Source of the DNA: Haloprofundus halophilus
Lineage (GTDB): Archaea; Halobacteriota; Halobacteria; Halobacteriales; Haloferacaceae
Assembly: GCF_003439925.1 (NCBI RefSeq)
Contig: NZ_QQRR01000001.1
Location: 1,798,001-1,862,000 of the forward strand
DNA: 64,000 nucleotides
Reading direction: 5' to 3'
In this document: positions 44,643 through 54,004 of the stretch, in pieces
How the letters are laid out: the number at the start of each line of letters is the position of its first letter
How positions within the stretch are numbered: the stretch's first letter is position 1
Notes under the pieces: generated by a model
The model's database searches: none
Told to the model about the DNA's origin: nothing
The model's input: the letters and a program-made list of their open reading frames with translations, nothing else
Position numbers and translations under genes: made by a program

Positions 44643-45236
44643 TCACAGTTCGCCTTTCGTGCTCGGCGTGTCGTCGGCGCGGCGCTCGTCGATGCGGGTC
44701 GCGTCGTCGAGCGCCCGCGTGAGCGCCTTGAACAGCGCCTCGACCTCGTGGTGGGCGTTGACGCCGCGCTCGACGTCGACGTGGAGCGTCAGGCCGGCGT
44801 TCATCGCCAGCGAGTACGCGAAGTGCCGCGCCATGTCGCTCGAAAAGTCGCCGATCCGGTCCTGCGAGAACTCGCCCTCGAAGTCGAAGTGCGGCCGGCC
44901 GCTCACGTCGACGACGACGCCGACGACGGCCTCGTCCAGCGGCACCTTCCGGTCGGCGTAGCGGACGATGCCGCGTTTGTCGCCGAGGGCGTCCTCGAAC
45001 GCCTCGCCGAGCACGATGGCGACGTCCTCGACGGTGTGGTGGTCGTCGACGTGCAGGTCGCCGTCGCACTCCACGTCGAGGTCGAAGAGGCCGTGTTTGG
45101 CGAACGCGGTCAGCATGTGGTCGAAGAAGCCGATGCCGGTGTCGACGTCGGCCTCGCCGGTGCCGTCGACGTCGAGCGTGAGGTCGATGGTGGTCTCCGC
45201 CGTCTCGCGGAACACGGCGGCCGTGCGGTCGCTCAT
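44643..45236 (-). CDS. hisB: Imidazoleglycerol-phosphate dehydratase
   Basis: Sixth enzyme of histidine synthesis, Mn-dependent, 197 residues as expected for the monofunctional form. Landmarks are [16 protein letters not shown], the metal-binding [17 protein letters not shown], the second pseudo-repeat [18 protein letters not shown] and [13 protein letters not shown]. Not fused to a phosphatase. hisA lies about 440 bases upstream on the same strand, separated by a small plus-strand gene, so the two are probably separate transcripts. Confidence 0.95.
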   Translation of the reverse strand: MSDRTAAVFRETAETTIDLTLDVDGTGEADVDTGIGFFDHMLTAFAKHGLFDLDVECDGDLHVDDHHTVEDVAIVLGEAFEDALGDKRGIVRYADRKVPLDEAVVGVVVDVSGRPHFDFEGEFSQDRIGDFSSDMARHFAYSLAMNAGLTLHVDVERGVNAHHEVEALFKALTRALDDATRIDERRADDTPSTKGEL

Positions 45237-45403
45237 GCTCGCACCTCGGACGCCGCGCGTATCACCGTTGCGCTCTCACACACCCGCGACGCGTCACCGC
45301 GGCCACGCTCACAACCCGACACCGAGATTACACTCGTCTGACGCGAGGCAGACGGCCGTCTGCTACCTTTTGATATGTCTGAAGTGTTTCTCGGCGAGCA
45401 CCG

Positions 45404-45568
45404 ATGAAGCGCGAACTGACGATAGCGCTCACACTCGTCGTGGGGGTGCTGTTCGTCTCCTCGATGACGTTCACCGGCGTCGTGCTCGGTGTCGTCCTCG
45501 TCCTGCTCGCGGCCGTCGGCACCGTCGACGCGCTCGAACGCGGCGTCGGCTGCCGGTTCCGTCACTGA
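45404..45568 (+). CDS. Hidden 54-residue membrane protein between hisB and hisA
   Basis: ATG 45404 to TGA 45566-45568. Two transmembrane helices in MKRELTIALTLVVGVLFVSS and MTFTGVVLGVVLVLLAAVGT, then VDALERGVGCRFRH. Third-position GC is near 100 percent. The sequence after residue about 47, read in the +1 frame, is a heptad repeat (GSVTDGA, DSVADTA, SSVTDAV). The protein may therefore once have had a long Ala/Ser/Val/Asp tail that a frameshift removed. Function unknown. Confidence 0.65.
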   Translation: MKRELTIALTLVVGVLFVSSMTFTGVVLGVVLVLLAAVGTVDALERGVGCRFRH

Positions 45569-45670
45569 CGGTGCCATCGCTGGCAGCGCCGGCTCCGTCG
45601 CCGCCGCTGCCGATTCCGTCGCTGACACTGCCAGTTCCGTCACGGACGCTGTCGGTTCCGCCGCTGACGG
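45544..45670. repeat. 21-bp repeat overlapping the end of the small membrane-protein gene
   Basis: The core TTCCGTC (or one-base variants) occurs at 45557, 45593, 45614, 45635 and 45656, spacings 36, 21, 21, 21, so all copies share one reading frame. The block fills the gap between the small gene stop (45568) and the hisA stop (45677). Several units contain TGAC. Confidence 0.85.
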
Positions 45671-45676
45671 ACAACG

Positions 45677-46399
45677 TTACGCCGACATCGCCTCGCGGAG
45701 CGTGAACTGTCCTTCGTACAGCGCCGTCCCCACGACGACGGCCGCCGCACCCGCCTCGCGGAGCGCCCGCACGTCGTCGACGGTGGCGACGCCGCCGCTG
45801 GCGACGACCGGAATGTCGACCGCGTCGGCGAGACGGCGGACTCGGTCCGCCTGCACGCCTTCTAACCGCCCCTCGACGTCGACGTCGGTGAACAGGACGG
45901 CTCCGGCGCCGAGCGCTTCGTAGCGGCCCGCCGCCTCCACCGGGTCCAATCCGGTCCCCTCGGTCCACCCCGAGACGACGACTTCGCCGTCTTTCGCGTC
46001 GAGGCTCACCATCACCGAGTCGGGATACTCGTCGCTTATCTCGCCGACGACGTCGGGATTTTCGACGGCCGCCGTGCCGAGGATGACCCGGTCGACGCCG
46101 CCGTCCAGCAGCGAGAGCGCGTCCGCCGCGGTTCGGATGCCGCCGCCGACCTGCACGTCGACGTCCGTCGCTTCCACGATGGCTTCGATGGCCGCGGCGT
46201 TCTCGCGCTGCCCCTCGAACGCGCCGTCCAAGTCCACGAGGTGAAGCGTCTCCGCGCCCTCGTCGACCCATCGGCGGGCCGCCTCGACGGGGTCGCCGTA
46301 TCGCTTCTCCGTGCCGCGTTCGCCCTGGACCAGTTGGACGACCTCGCCGTCCTGCACGTCGACAGCCGGCACGACCTCGAACTCGGGAAACTGTCTCAT
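45677..46399 (-). CDS. hisA: ProFAR isomerase (HisA)
   Basis: Isomerises ProFAR to PRFAR in histidine synthesis. A 240-residue TIM barrel. The catalytic Asp is in VVPAVDVQDGEVV and the second in VMVSLDAKDGEVVVSGW. Phosphate-binding loops are VQVGGGIRTAADA and VVASGGVATVDDV, and both half-barrels are present. Start MRQFPEFEVVPAVD chosen because it is the normal N-terminus. The stop is flanked by the 21-bp repeat block. Confidence 0.94.
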   Translation of the reverse strand: MRQFPEFEVVPAVDVQDGEVVQLVQGERGTEKRYGDPVEAARRWVDEGAETLHLVDLDGAFEGQRENAAAIEAIVEATDVDVQVGGGIRTAADALSLLDGGVDRVILGTAAVENPDVVGEISDEYPDSVMVSLDAKDGEVVVSGWTEGTGLDPVEAAGRYEALGAGAVLFTDVDVEGRLEGVQADRVRRLADAVDIPVVASGGVATVDDVRALREAGAAAVVVGTALYEGQFTLREAMSA

Positions 46400-46438
46400 A
46401 GCCGACGCTGCGGGCCACGGCGAGTAAAACGCCTCGGT

Positions 46439-46470
46439 CGACGACACTCGGCCGACGACACTCGGCCGAC
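46439..46470. repeat. 14-bp tandem repeat between hisA and pit
   Basis: CGACGACACTCGGC occurs at 46439-46452 and 46453-46466, followed by a partial CGACCGAG. It lies in the divergent promoter region, 40 bases before hisA and about 85 before the first PiT gene. Confidence 0.8.
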
Positions 46471-46554
46471 CGAGTCGGACACCTGTTCGCGCCCGAACAC
46501 GACGAGCGCGCCGGAACCGGACGCTTATGTGGGTTTCACGCGAACCATCGTAGC

Positions 46555-47745
46555 GTGTCGACCCTCCTCTTGGCCGCCGGGATTCTCGTCGCCGTCTTCG
46601 TCGGCTTCAACATCGGCGGCTCCAACACCGGCGTCGCGTTCGGACCCGCCGTCGGCAGCGGTGCGGTGTCGAAACTCGCCGCCGGTGGCCTGATGACGGT
46701 GTTCGCGCTGCTCGGCGGCTGGACCGTCGGCCGTCGCGTCGTCGATACGCTCGGCAGCGACATCGTCACCGGCGACCCGTTCACGCTGTCGGTGAGCATC
46801 GCCATGCTGTTCTTCGTCGGGCTCGCGCTGTTCGCCTCGAACGTCTTCGGCGTTCCCGCCTCCACGTCGATGACGGCCGTCGGCGCCATCGCCGGCTTCG
46901 GCCTCGCGTCCAACCGTCTGAACACGGGCGTCGTCCTCGAGATCGTCTCGTGGTGGTTCGTCGCACCCATCGTCGGCTTCTGGGTGAGCGCCGTCGTCGG
47001 CCGCTACGCCTACGACGAAATCGCCGCTCGAATCGCCGTCAGACAGTCCGAAGGGCCGCTGTTGGAGTTCGCCCCCCGACCGAAGTTAGGACCGAACACG
47101 ACGATGCGCGAACTCGGCGGAACGGCGCTCGTCGTCGCCATCGCCTGCTACATGGCGTTCTCGGCGGGCGCGTCGAACGTCGCGAACGCCGTCGCCCCGC
47201 TGGTCGGCAACGGGTCGCTGACGATGAACCAGGGCATCCTGCTCGCGGCGGGGTCCATCGGACTCGGGGCGTTCACCATCGCGCGGCGGACGCTCGACAC
47301 CGTCGGCAACGACCTCACCGACCTCCCGTTGGCGGCGGCGCTGGTCGTCGCCACGGTCAGCGCGAGTCTCGTCACCGTCCTCTCGGGGCTCGGAATCCCG
47401 GCGAGTTTCGTCGTCATCGCCACGATGAGCATCGTCGGACTCGGTTGGGGGCGAGCGACCCGCGCCGAAGGGACGACGCTCCCGGGTACGCCCCCCACCG
47501 GCGTCGGAACACCTGGGGCGACCGGGTCGACGGAGGTGTCCGCGCAGTCGGCGGCGGCCGCGACCGGGTTCGGAACGGCCGGCGAACTGACCGAGGAACC
47601 GCCGCTCGCGCCCACGGAGACGGCGGCGACGGCCGAACTGTACCGACCGGCGACGACAGCTCGAATCGTCTTGCTACAGAATCTCGTCCCGGCGCTCGCG
47701 ACCGCCGCGGCCTACATCGTCTTCCGGTTCGTGCCCTTCGTGTAA
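46555..47745 (+). CDS. PiT-family inorganic phosphate transporter (copy 1)
   Basis: 396 residues, GTG start, about ten hydrophobic segments. The two PiT signature repeats are [19 protein letters not shown] (N-terminal) and [19 protein letters not shown] (C-terminal). A hydrophilic loop at about residues 303-365 ([20 protein letters not shown]...) sits before the last helices. The TATA-like TTATGT is about 25-31 bases upstream. Transport of phosphate by a cation symport is a family inference. Copy 2 follows 67 bases downstream and shares near-identical DNA tracts. Confidence 0.88.
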   Translation: MSTLLLAAGILVAVFVGFNIGGSNTGVAFGPAVGSGAVSKLAAGGLMTVFALLGGWTVGRRVVDTLGSDIVTGDPFTLSVSIAMLFFVGLALFASNVFGVPASTSMTAVGAIAGFGLASNRLNTGVVLEIVSWWFVAPIVGFWVSAVVGRYAYDEIAARIAVRQSEGPLLEFAPRPKLGPNTTMRELGGTALVVAIACYMAFSAGASNVANAVAPLVGNGSLTMNQGILLAAGSIGLGAFTIARRTLDTVGNDLTDLPLAAALVVATVSASLVTVLSGLGIPASFVVIATMSIVGLGWGRATRAEGTTLPGTPPTGVGTPGATGSTEVSAQSAAAATGFGTAGELTEEPPLAPTETAATAELYRPATTARIVLLQNLVPALATAAAYIVFRFVPFV

Positions 47746-47811
47746 CTCGGCTCTCACGTCGTTCGCTCGAATGCGGACGGCTTAACAGTCGAACGGGAGT
47801 ATCCCCCTACC

Positions 47812-48951
47812 GTGGTAGAAGCGCTTCTCGTCGTCGGCGTTCTGGTCGCCGTCTTCGTCGGCTTCAACATCGGTGGCTCCTCCACCGGCGTCGCGTTCGG
47901 TCCCGCCGTCGGCAGCGGCGTGGTGAACAAACTCGTCGCCGCCGCGTTGATGGCGGTGTTCGCGCTGCTCGGCGGCTGGACCGTCGGGCGGGAAGTCGTC
48001 GAGACGATGGGCGGCGAAATCGTCCCGCAGAGCCAGTTCACCCTCGCCGCCAGCGTCGCCGTCTTGCTGTTCGTCGGACTCGCGCTGCTCGTCTCGAACA
48101 CCTTCGGCGTTCCCGCCTCCACGTCGATGACGGCCGTCGGTGCCATCGCCGGACTCGGACTGGCGACCGACACGCTGAACCAGCCCAAGATGCTCGAAAT
48201 CGTCTCGTGGTGGATCGTCGCGCCGATTCTGGCCTTCTGGGTCTGCGCCGTCATCGGTCGCTACGTCTACCCGCACCTCGACGCCCGGTTCGTCATCGAC
48301 AGCAGCGACGGGCCGCTCGTCGAGTACACGCCGCTGCCTCGCCTCGGCCCGGGGACGACGCTGCGCGAACTCGTCGGAGCGGTGCTCGTCGTCGTTATCG
48401 CCTGTTACATGGCGTTCTCGGCGGGCGCGTCGAACGTCGCGAACGCCGTCGCCCCGCTGGTCGGCAACGGCGCGGTCCCCATCGACCAGGGCGTGTTACT
48501 GGCGAGCGGCGCGATAGCACTCGGGGCGTTCACCATCGCGCGGCGGACGCTCGACACCGTCGGCAACGACCTCACCGACCTCCCCATCCTGGCGGCGCTC
48601 ATCGTCGAAGTCGTCAGCGCCACGCTCATCACCGTGTTGTCGGCTCTGGGCATCCCGGCGAGTCTCGCGGTGAGCGCGACGATGAGCATCGTCGGACTCG
48701 GGTGGGGACGGGCGACCCGCACGGTGACGCTCGGGCAGGCGGTTCGCGGCGAGGGCCCGAAGGTGTCGGTGAACGCGCTGGCGGCCGAACGGCAGGAGGA
48801 GGTCCCGCGCGTCGGCGACGAGAGCGACGACCTCACCGCCAACGACCTGTTCGACCCCGGGACGACCGGACGGGTCATCTTCTTCTGGATTCTCACCCCG
48901 TCGCTGTCGGCGGTTGCGTCGTTTCTGCTCTTTACGTTCGCCCCGCTGTAA
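47812..48951 (+). CDS. PiT-family inorganic phosphate transporter (copy 2)
   Basis: 379 residues, GTG start. Same topology and signatures as copy 1 ([38 protein letters not shown]), but with a different charged loop after residue 300 ([19 protein letters not shown]). A TTAAC element lies about 30 bases before the start, so the copy can be expressed alone. Two stretches are base-for-base identical to copy 1 (47149-47213 with 48406-48470, and 47262-47327 with 48519-48584), including synonymous sites. Confidence 0.88.
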   Translation: MVEALLVVGVLVAVFVGFNIGGSSTGVAFGPAVGSGVVNKLVAAALMAVFALLGGWTVGREVVETMGGEIVPQSQFTLAASVAVLLFVGLALLVSNTFGVPASTSMTAVGAIAGLGLATDTLNQPKMLEIVSWWIVAPILAFWVCAVIGRYVYPHLDARFVIDSSDGPLVEYTPLPRLGPGTTLRELVGAVLVVVIACYMAFSAGASNVANAVAPLVGNGAVPIDQGVLLASGAIALGAFTIARRTLDTVGNDLTDLPILAALIVEVVSATLITVLSALGIPASLAVSATMSIVGLGWGRATRTVTLGQAVRGEGPKVSVNALAAERQEEVPRVGDESDDLTANDLFDPGTTGRVIFFWILTPSLSAVASFLLFTFAPL

Positions 48952-49052
48952 CCGCCGGTCGACTCCGAGTTCCGGTTCCTGTGGCCCGAACCACCACACG
49001 ACTCTGGGCTGAACAGCAAAGTCTAATGGTATGGGTGTCGAACCTGTGCCTG

Positions 49053-49442
49053 ATGCCCACGGTAGAATACCTTAACTACGAAGTACTGGACGACCAGGGT
49101 TGGGAGATGGACGACGACGACCTCTTCGACAACGCCGCAGACGCCGGCCTCGACGAAGAGGACTACGGTTCGCTCGACGTCAACGAGGGCGAGTACATCC
49201 TCGAAGCCGCCGAGGCGCAGGGCTACGACTGGCCGTTCTCCTGCCGTGCAGGCGCCTGTGCGAACTGCGCCGCCATCCTGTACGAGGGCGAAATCGAGAT
49301 GGACATGCAGCAGATCCTCTCCGACGAAGAGGTCGAGGAGAAGAACGTCCGTCTCACCTGCATCGGTTCGCCGCAGGCCGAGGAGGTCCGCATCGTGTAC
49401 AACGCGAAGCACCTCGACTACCTGCAGAACCGCGTCATCTGA
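49053..49442 (+). CDS. fdx: 2Fe-2S ferredoxin (haloarchaeal plant-type)
   Basis: 129 residues, the length of Halobacterium ferredoxin. It starts [17 protein letters not shown]. An acidic halophile-specific insertion precedes the core ([20 protein letters not shown]). The cluster ligands are in [11 protein letters not shown] and the distal Cys in LTCIGSPQ. The C-terminus [16 protein letters not shown] is diagnostic. It serves as the electron carrier for pyruvate and 2-oxoglutarate:ferredoxin oxidoreductases and other low-potential reactions. Confidence 0.95.
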   Translation: MPTVEYLNYEVLDDQGWEMDDDDLFDNAADAGLDEEDYGSLDVNEGEYILEAAEAQGYDWPFSCRAGACANCAAILYEGEIEMDMQQILSDEEVEEKNVRLTCIGSPQAEEVRIVYNAKHLDYLQNRVI

Positions 49443-49599
49443 GCGGTCGACCGTTCTCACCCAGCATATTTTATCCGAATCAGCCGTCGTAGCCGCCGCT
49501 CTCCGGCGAAGAGCGGTCGTGTTTCTCGCACCCGCGAACGGAGCTTCCACACCGGGCGACGACTCTTCGACACGTCACCGCCGCTCAGTTCGACGCCTT

Positions 49600-49685
49600 G
49601 TCCACTTGTCGTATAAGATAATAAAATAGTAATCAATGATATTTGTTCCTTACCAGTATTCAACGATTCCCAATCAATAAGTGCG
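49600..49685. promoter_or_regulatory. AT-rich region upstream of gntP
   Basis: Roughly 85 bases very rich in A+T (TATAAGATAATAAAATAGTA and CAATCAATAAG patches), in contrast to the surrounding GC-rich DNA, lie 30-115 bases before the GntP start. It probably holds the promoter and may be an operator or curved-DNA site. The ferredoxin T-rich end (TATTTTAT near 49466) lies to the left. Confidence 0.5.
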
Positions 49686-49716
49686 AAGGGGGTGGTCACT
49701 ACGCTCGTAGTTTCCC

Positions 49717-51126
49717 ATGAACGTTTTCGCGAATCCACACGTGGCACAACTCGGCGGTGCGCACAGTCCGCTAATCGCTTTTCTCGTGGGACTCGTCGCG
49801 GTCATCCTTCTACTCGTGTACTGGGATCTTCCGGCGTTCGTCGGCCTGGTCATCGCGACGCTCGTCGTCGGCATCGTCGCGCCTCAGGTCGCGTTCGCGG
49901 AGGTTCCAGCGCGGGTCGCCGAATCGTTCGGCGAAGGGATGGCGGGTATCGGTATCCCCATCCTGATGGCGGCGGTCATCGGGAAGTCAATGATGGCCAG
50001 CGGTGCCGCAGAACGCATCGTTCGCGGGTTCACCTCACTGACGGGTAGCGAGAACTCCGACTTCGCGCTCTGGGGGAGCAGTTCCTTCCTCGCCATCCCG
50101 GTGTTCTTCGACAACGTGTTCTACCTGATGGCGCCGCTGGCGCGGTCGATGCGCGCCCGCGTCGGCAAGAACTACGCGCTCTACCTCGTCGTCGTCGGTG
50201 CGGGCGCGGCGACGACGCACGTGTTCGTCCCGCCGACGCCCGGTCCGTTGGCGGTAGCCGAGGAGATTCCGGGCACCAATCTGGGGATGACGATTCTCGT
50301 TGGTCTCACGGTCGCCGGCCCCTCGGCGTTCGTCGGCGGCATCGTCTACGGCCGGTGGATAAACAGGCGGATGGACATCCCGCTTCGCGACGCGATGGAC
50401 ACGACCGGTGACGAACTGAGCGAACTCGCCGAGCGGTCGAACAGTCAACTTCCGGGCGTGCTCGAGGCGTCGCTGCCGATTCTCCTCGCCGTCGCCCTCG
50501 TCGCCTCGGACACGGCGGCGACGACGTTCCTCGGCGAGGAGGCGCCCATCCGTTCTATCACCGGTTTCTTCGGCGACCCGAACTTCGCGCTGACGGCCGC
50601 GGCCATCGCTGCGGCGCTCACGTACCGTCGGATGCGCGCGCTCTCCGACGAGGCGTGGGGCGACGAACTCACCGAGGCGCTGAAATCCGGGGGTAACATC
50701 GCCGCTATCACCGCCGCGGGTGGCGCGTTCGGCGCGATGCTCGCCGCCGCCGGTATCGGCGACTATATCACGAATCTCCTCTCGGGACTCGGCATCGGCG
50801 TGCTCGTCACCGCGTGGCTCATCGCCGCCACCGTCCGCATCGCGCAGGGGTCGGCCACCGTCGCCATGCTCACGACGGCGGGTATCATGGCCGGGTCCGG
50901 CGCGGTCGCTTCGCTGTCGGTCAACCCGGCGTACCTCGTGATGGCCATCGGCGCGGGCGGTAACATCTGTTCGTGGTACAACGACAGCGGCTTCTGGCTC
51001 GTCAAGGAAATCGGCGGCCTCACGCAGACGGAGACCCTGAAGACGTGGACCGCGTTGACGACTATCGTCTCGGTCACCGGTCTGCTGACGGTAATCGTTC
51101 TCTCGACGTTCTTCCCGCTGGCCTGA
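49717..51126 (+). CDS. gntP: GntP-family permease
   Basis: 469 residues, about 12 transmembrane segments. Family blocks include LLVYWDLPAFVGLVIATLVV, IPILMAAVIGKSMMASGAAE, FFDNVFYLMAPLARSMRARV, HVFVPPTPGPLAVAEEI and GQSATVAMLT-like RIAQGSATVAMLTTAGIMAG. GntP transporters take up gluconate or related sugar acids and hydroxyacids with protons. The actual substrate here is unknown. The gene stands alone, with an AT-rich upstream region and a repeat-plus-T-run terminator region downstream. Confidence 0.9.
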   Translation: MNVFANPHVAQLGGAHSPLIAFLVGLVAVILLLVYWDLPAFVGLVIATLVVGIVAPQVAFAEVPARVAESFGEGMAGIGIPILMAAVIGKSMMASGAAERIVRGFTSLTGSENSDFALWGSSSFLAIPVFFDNVFYLMAPLARSMRARVGKNYALYLVVVGAGAATTHVFVPPTPGPLAVAEEIPGTNLGMTILVGLTVAGPSAFVGGIVYGRWINRRMDIPLRDAMDTTGDELSELAERSNSQLPGVLEASLPILLAVALVASDTAATTFLGEEAPIRSITGFFGDPNFALTAAAIAAALTYRRMRALSDEAWGDELTEALKSGGNIAAITAAGGAFGAMLAAAGIGDYITNLLSGLGIGVLVTAWLIAATVRIAQGSATVAMLTTAGIMAGSGAVASLSVNPAYLVMAIGAGGNICSWYNDSGFWLVKEIGGLTQTETLKTWTALTTIVSVTGLLTVIVLSTFFPLA

Positions 51127-51137
51127 AGTCGGCAGGG

Positions 51138-51241
51138 AGTTCCGTCTCGTCGGGGGACGTTCGGCGGGCGGTCTCCACTCGTCGAGGAGCGTTCGGCGGA
51201 CGGTCTCTGCTCGCCGACCGACGTTCGGCGGACGGTTTTTT
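51138..51241. repeat. 32-bp tandem repeat ending in a T-run after gntP
   Basis: CGTTCGGCGGRCGGTYTC begins at 51158, 51190 and 51222, exactly 32 bases apart. A partial copy precedes it (from about 51138). The last unit runs directly into TTTTTT (51236-51241). The block starts about 12 bases after the gntP stop. Confidence 0.9.
51236..51241 (+). terminator. T-run terminator after gntP
   Basis: Six T residues at the end of the 32-bp repeat array, about 110 bases downstream of the gntP stop. Confidence 0.5.
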
Positions 51242-51299
51242 CTACTGACGGACTCGTCACGACCACAACACCTATTTTCCCTACCCGCAAGGGCGAATC

Positions 51300-52304
51300 A
51301 TGCTCGGTACGATGCCGGATCTGCTGCGTCTGCTCGTCGTTCCCGTCTTCGCGTGGGCGGCGTGGCGGGACGTAGAGACGCGCCGCCTCCCGAACCGCAT
51401 GTGGCCCCCGCTGGCGGCGCTCGGCATCGTCCTGCTCGGGTGGGACCTGTTGGCGGCGTACCCCTTCGGTCCGCTCGACTCGCTGTTCCTCCTCCAGGTC
51501 GCGATCAGCGTCTTCTTCGTCGCGCCTCTCGGCTACGCGTTCTGGTACGTCGGCGGCTTCGGCGCGGCGGACGCGAAGGCGCTCATCGTCCTCGCGCTCC
51601 TGTTCCCGACGTTCCCCTCGTATCTCGTCTCGGGCGTCGAACTCCCCCTCGTGGAGACGACGCTCGGCGTCTTCTCGTTCACCATCCTCACGAACGCCGT
51701 GCTCGTCGCCGTCGCGTATCCGGTCGCGCTCGGTCTGCGAAACCTCGCGGCGCGGCGGTTCTCGTCGGTGATGTTCGTCGGCCAGGAGGTCACCGTCTCC
51801 TCGCTGCCGACCCGTCACGGGAGTCTGTTCGAGACGCCGCGCGGCTACACCCGCGACGGCCTCGACCTCGACGCGCTCCGGATGTACCTACGCTGGCGCG
51901 GGACGACGCTCTCGGAACTCCGCGCCGACCCCGACGCACACCGCGACCCGGCGAGCGTCGGCGAGACGCACCCCGTCGGCGACGGGTCGGTCGGCGACGG
52001 TCCCGCCGTCGCCGACGGCGGAACGACGCTCGCGGAACACCACGACGGGAGCGTCGACCGCGATTCCCCGGCGGCGTACGACGACCCGTGGGCCGCCGAG
52101 GCGTTTCTCGACTCGCTCGACTGGAGCGCCTACGGAACGACGCCCGAGAAACTCCGCGACGGCCTCGACCTCGTGACGACCCGCGAGCGGGTGTGGGTGA
52201 TGCCCGGCCTCCCGTTCGTCGTCCCCATGTTCGTCGGCCTGCTCGTTGCGCTCCTCTACGGCGACATCCTGTTCGGAGTGCTGGGCGCAGTCGGACTGGT
52301 CTGA
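51300..52304 (+). CDS. A24-family prepilin/preflagellin peptidase
   Basis: 334 residues. An aspartyl protease that cleaves class III signal peptides of archaellins and pilins (PibD type). The first catalytic Asp is in [12 protein letters not shown] (residues 21-32) and the second in the GxGD-type block [12 protein letters not shown]. About six membrane segments flank a large hydrophilic insert (about 170-300) with Gly/Asp-rich low-complexity stretches, typical of haloarchaeal PibD. Not adjacent to pilus genes here. Confidence 0.88.
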   Translation: MLGTMPDLLRLLVVPVFAWAAWRDVETRRLPNRMWPPLAALGIVLLGWDLLAAYPFGPLDSLFLLQVAISVFFVAPLGYAFWYVGGFGAADAKALIVLALLFPTFPSYLVSGVELPLVETTLGVFSFTILTNAVLVAVAYPVALGLRNLAARRFSSVMFVGQEVTVSSLPTRHGSLFETPRGYTRDGLDLDALRMYLRWRGTTLSELRADPDAHRDPASVGETHPVGDGSVGDGPAVADGGTTLAEHHDGSVDRDSPAAYDDPWAAEAFLDSLDWSAYGTTPEKLRDGLDLVTTRERVWVMPGLPFVVPMFVGLLVALLYGDILFGVLGAVGLV

Positions 52305-52353
52305 CCGTCGAAAACGCACAAGACATATCGGCCGGACCCGCTTCTGTGCGAGT

Positions 52354-52713
52354 ATGACCGTCGACGTGGACTTCGGCGAGGACGGCCTCGTCCCCGCCGT
52401 CGCCCAGGACGCCGACTCCGGCGAGGTGTTGATGCTGGCGTACGTCTCGCCCGAAGCGCTCGAACGCACCCGGGAGACGGGGCGTGCGCACTACTACTCG
52501 CGCAGCCGCGACGAACTCTGGGAGAAGGGCGCGACGAGCGGCCACACCCAGGACGTGAGAGAGATTCGCGTCGACTGCGACGCCGATACTCTGCTGTACC
52601 TCGTCGACCAGTCCGGCGGCGCGTGCCACACCGGCCACCGCTCCTGTTTCTACCGGACTATCGACGACGAGAACGTCGGCGAGCGGGTGTTCGACCCCGA
52701 CGACGTCTACTGA
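52354..52713 (+). CDS. hisI: Phosphoribosyl-AMP cyclohydrolase
   Basis: Third step of histidine synthesis, Zn/Mg-dependent, 119 residues (monofunctional, no HisE fusion). The core is [12 protein letters not shown] and the metal site [20 protein letters not shown] followed by TGHRSCFYR. Start [19 protein letters not shown] is conserved. The next gene begins only three bases after its stop. Confidence 0.94.
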   Translation: MTVDVDFGEDGLVPAVAQDADSGEVLMLAYVSPEALERTRETGRAHYYSRSRDELWEKGATSGHTQDVREIRVDCDADTLLYLVDQSGGACHTGHRSCFYRTIDDENVGERVFDPDDVY

Positions 52714-52716
52714 CCC

Positions 52717-53946
52717 ATGACCGACGCACACCACTCTGCGGCCGACTCCGAGAGCGGTGAGAGCGTCGAACCGACCGTCGACCCCTCGGACCCCTCGAAC
52801 GCGGGGGCGGTCGCCGACGAACTGGAGGCCGCCTTCGAGGACCGCCGACGCGCCGAGGCGGCCGTCGTCGACGAAGGTGCGGAAACCGTCGAACTCGTCG
52901 CCGACGCCTACGACCGAGCGCTGACGCTCCTGGACCGCTACGAGGGCCGCGCCACCGGAACCGGCGACTTCAGCGCGTTCGTCGAGTTCGAACGGAAGTT
53001 CGCCGAACTCGTCGAGGACGTCGAGGACGACGCGCCCGCCGCCGACGCGTTCGGCGCGGCCAACGACATCCTCGACCGCCGCCGCTTGAGCGAGAAGCAC
53101 TTCGACGCCGCCCGCGACGCGCTCGCCCCCGCCGCCGACGTCGCCGCGCTCCTGGAGAAACGTGACGCCGCCCGCGAGCGGCACCGAAACGCCACGAGGG
53201 ACGCCGAACGGTGCCTCTCGAACGTCGACGACCGCCTCTCGGAGCTCCGACGCCTCGAACGGCTCGGCGAGGCCGACCTCGACGCGCCCGTCGACCGGCT
53301 CCGTGACCCGATTCGGGCGTACAGCGACGCGGTCGAAGCGGCGTTCGAGACGTACAAGCGCGACGCGAGCGCCCGGGAGGTGCTCTCGTTCGTCGAGACG
53401 GCCGCCGGCTATCCGTTAGTCGACTACAACACGCCGCCCGCAGACGTCCGCGAGTACGTCGATTCGGCCGACGTGGGCGGGGAGCCGATTCCGGACCTGC
53501 TGGAGTACGCGGACTACTCGAACTCGAAGCTCTCGCACTTCGTCTCCGACCCGGCGGAACTGAAGGCGCGCGTCGCGGTGAACCGAACCTATCTGAGTCG
53601 CCTCGACGGCGGGCCGCTGACGGTGTCGTGGCCGCCACCGTCGGCCGCCGAGCTCCGGTGTCTGGTTCCCGAACTCGTCTCGGTCGTCTCGCGGTTCGCC
53701 CCCGAGGACGTCGTCGCTCGGTGCCGAGAGCTCCGCTATCTCCCCGAGAGCGACGACTACGAACGTCTCCGGACGGCGGCGGAGGCCCGCGAGTCGCTCA
53801 CCGACGCGGAGCGGTCGAGAATCCAGCGCGGCGAGGTGTCGGCGTCGCTCGACGCGTTCAGTACAGTTCGTGACCGCCTGCGTACCACGCTGGACCGGTG
53901 CGGGTACGACTCAGAAGCGCCGCTCGACGTCCCTCCGTCTGCGTGA
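52717..53946 (+). CDS. DUF7118-like coiled-coil protein
   Basis: 409 residues, very acidic, mostly helical. The N-terminal disordered acidic tail (1-30) is followed by long helices (AVADELEAAFEDRRRAEAAV, VAALLEKRDAARERHRNATR) and a globular C-terminal part with PLVDYNTPPADVREYVD, LLEYADYSNSKLSHFV and GPLTVSWPPPSAAELRCL. Directly downstream of hisI by three bases, hence co-transcribed. It matches my memory of a haloarchaeal DUF family, function unknown. The hisI neighbour need not mean a histidine role. Confidence 0.75.
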   Translation: MTDAHHSAADSESGESVEPTVDPSDPSNAGAVADELEAAFEDRRRAEAAVVDEGAETVELVADAYDRALTLLDRYEGRATGTGDFSAFVEFERKFAELVEDVEDDAPAADAFGAANDILDRRRLSEKHFDAARDALAPAADVAALLEKRDAARERHRNATRDAERCLSNVDDRLSELRRLERLGEADLDAPVDRLRDPIRAYSDAVEAAFETYKRDASAREVLSFVETAAGYPLVDYNTPPADVREYVDSADVGGEPIPDLLEYADYSNSKLSHFVSDPAELKARVAVNRTYLSRLDGGPLTVSWPPPSAAELRCLVPELVSVVSRFAPEDVVARCRELRYLPESDDYERLRTAAEARESLTDAERSRIQRGEVSASLDAFSTVRDRLRTTLDRCGYDSEAPLDVPPSA

Positions 53947-54004
53947 CCCGGTCGGCACCGTTCTCTTCGTCTCTCCTCGGCGTCCCTCGCGGCCGTCGCT
54001 CGAC

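Noticed and set aside
49600-49685. Replication origin
   Set aside because: AT-rich, but no origin-recognition-box repeats were seen and no cdc6/orc1 gene is adjacent. A promoter region is the simpler reading.
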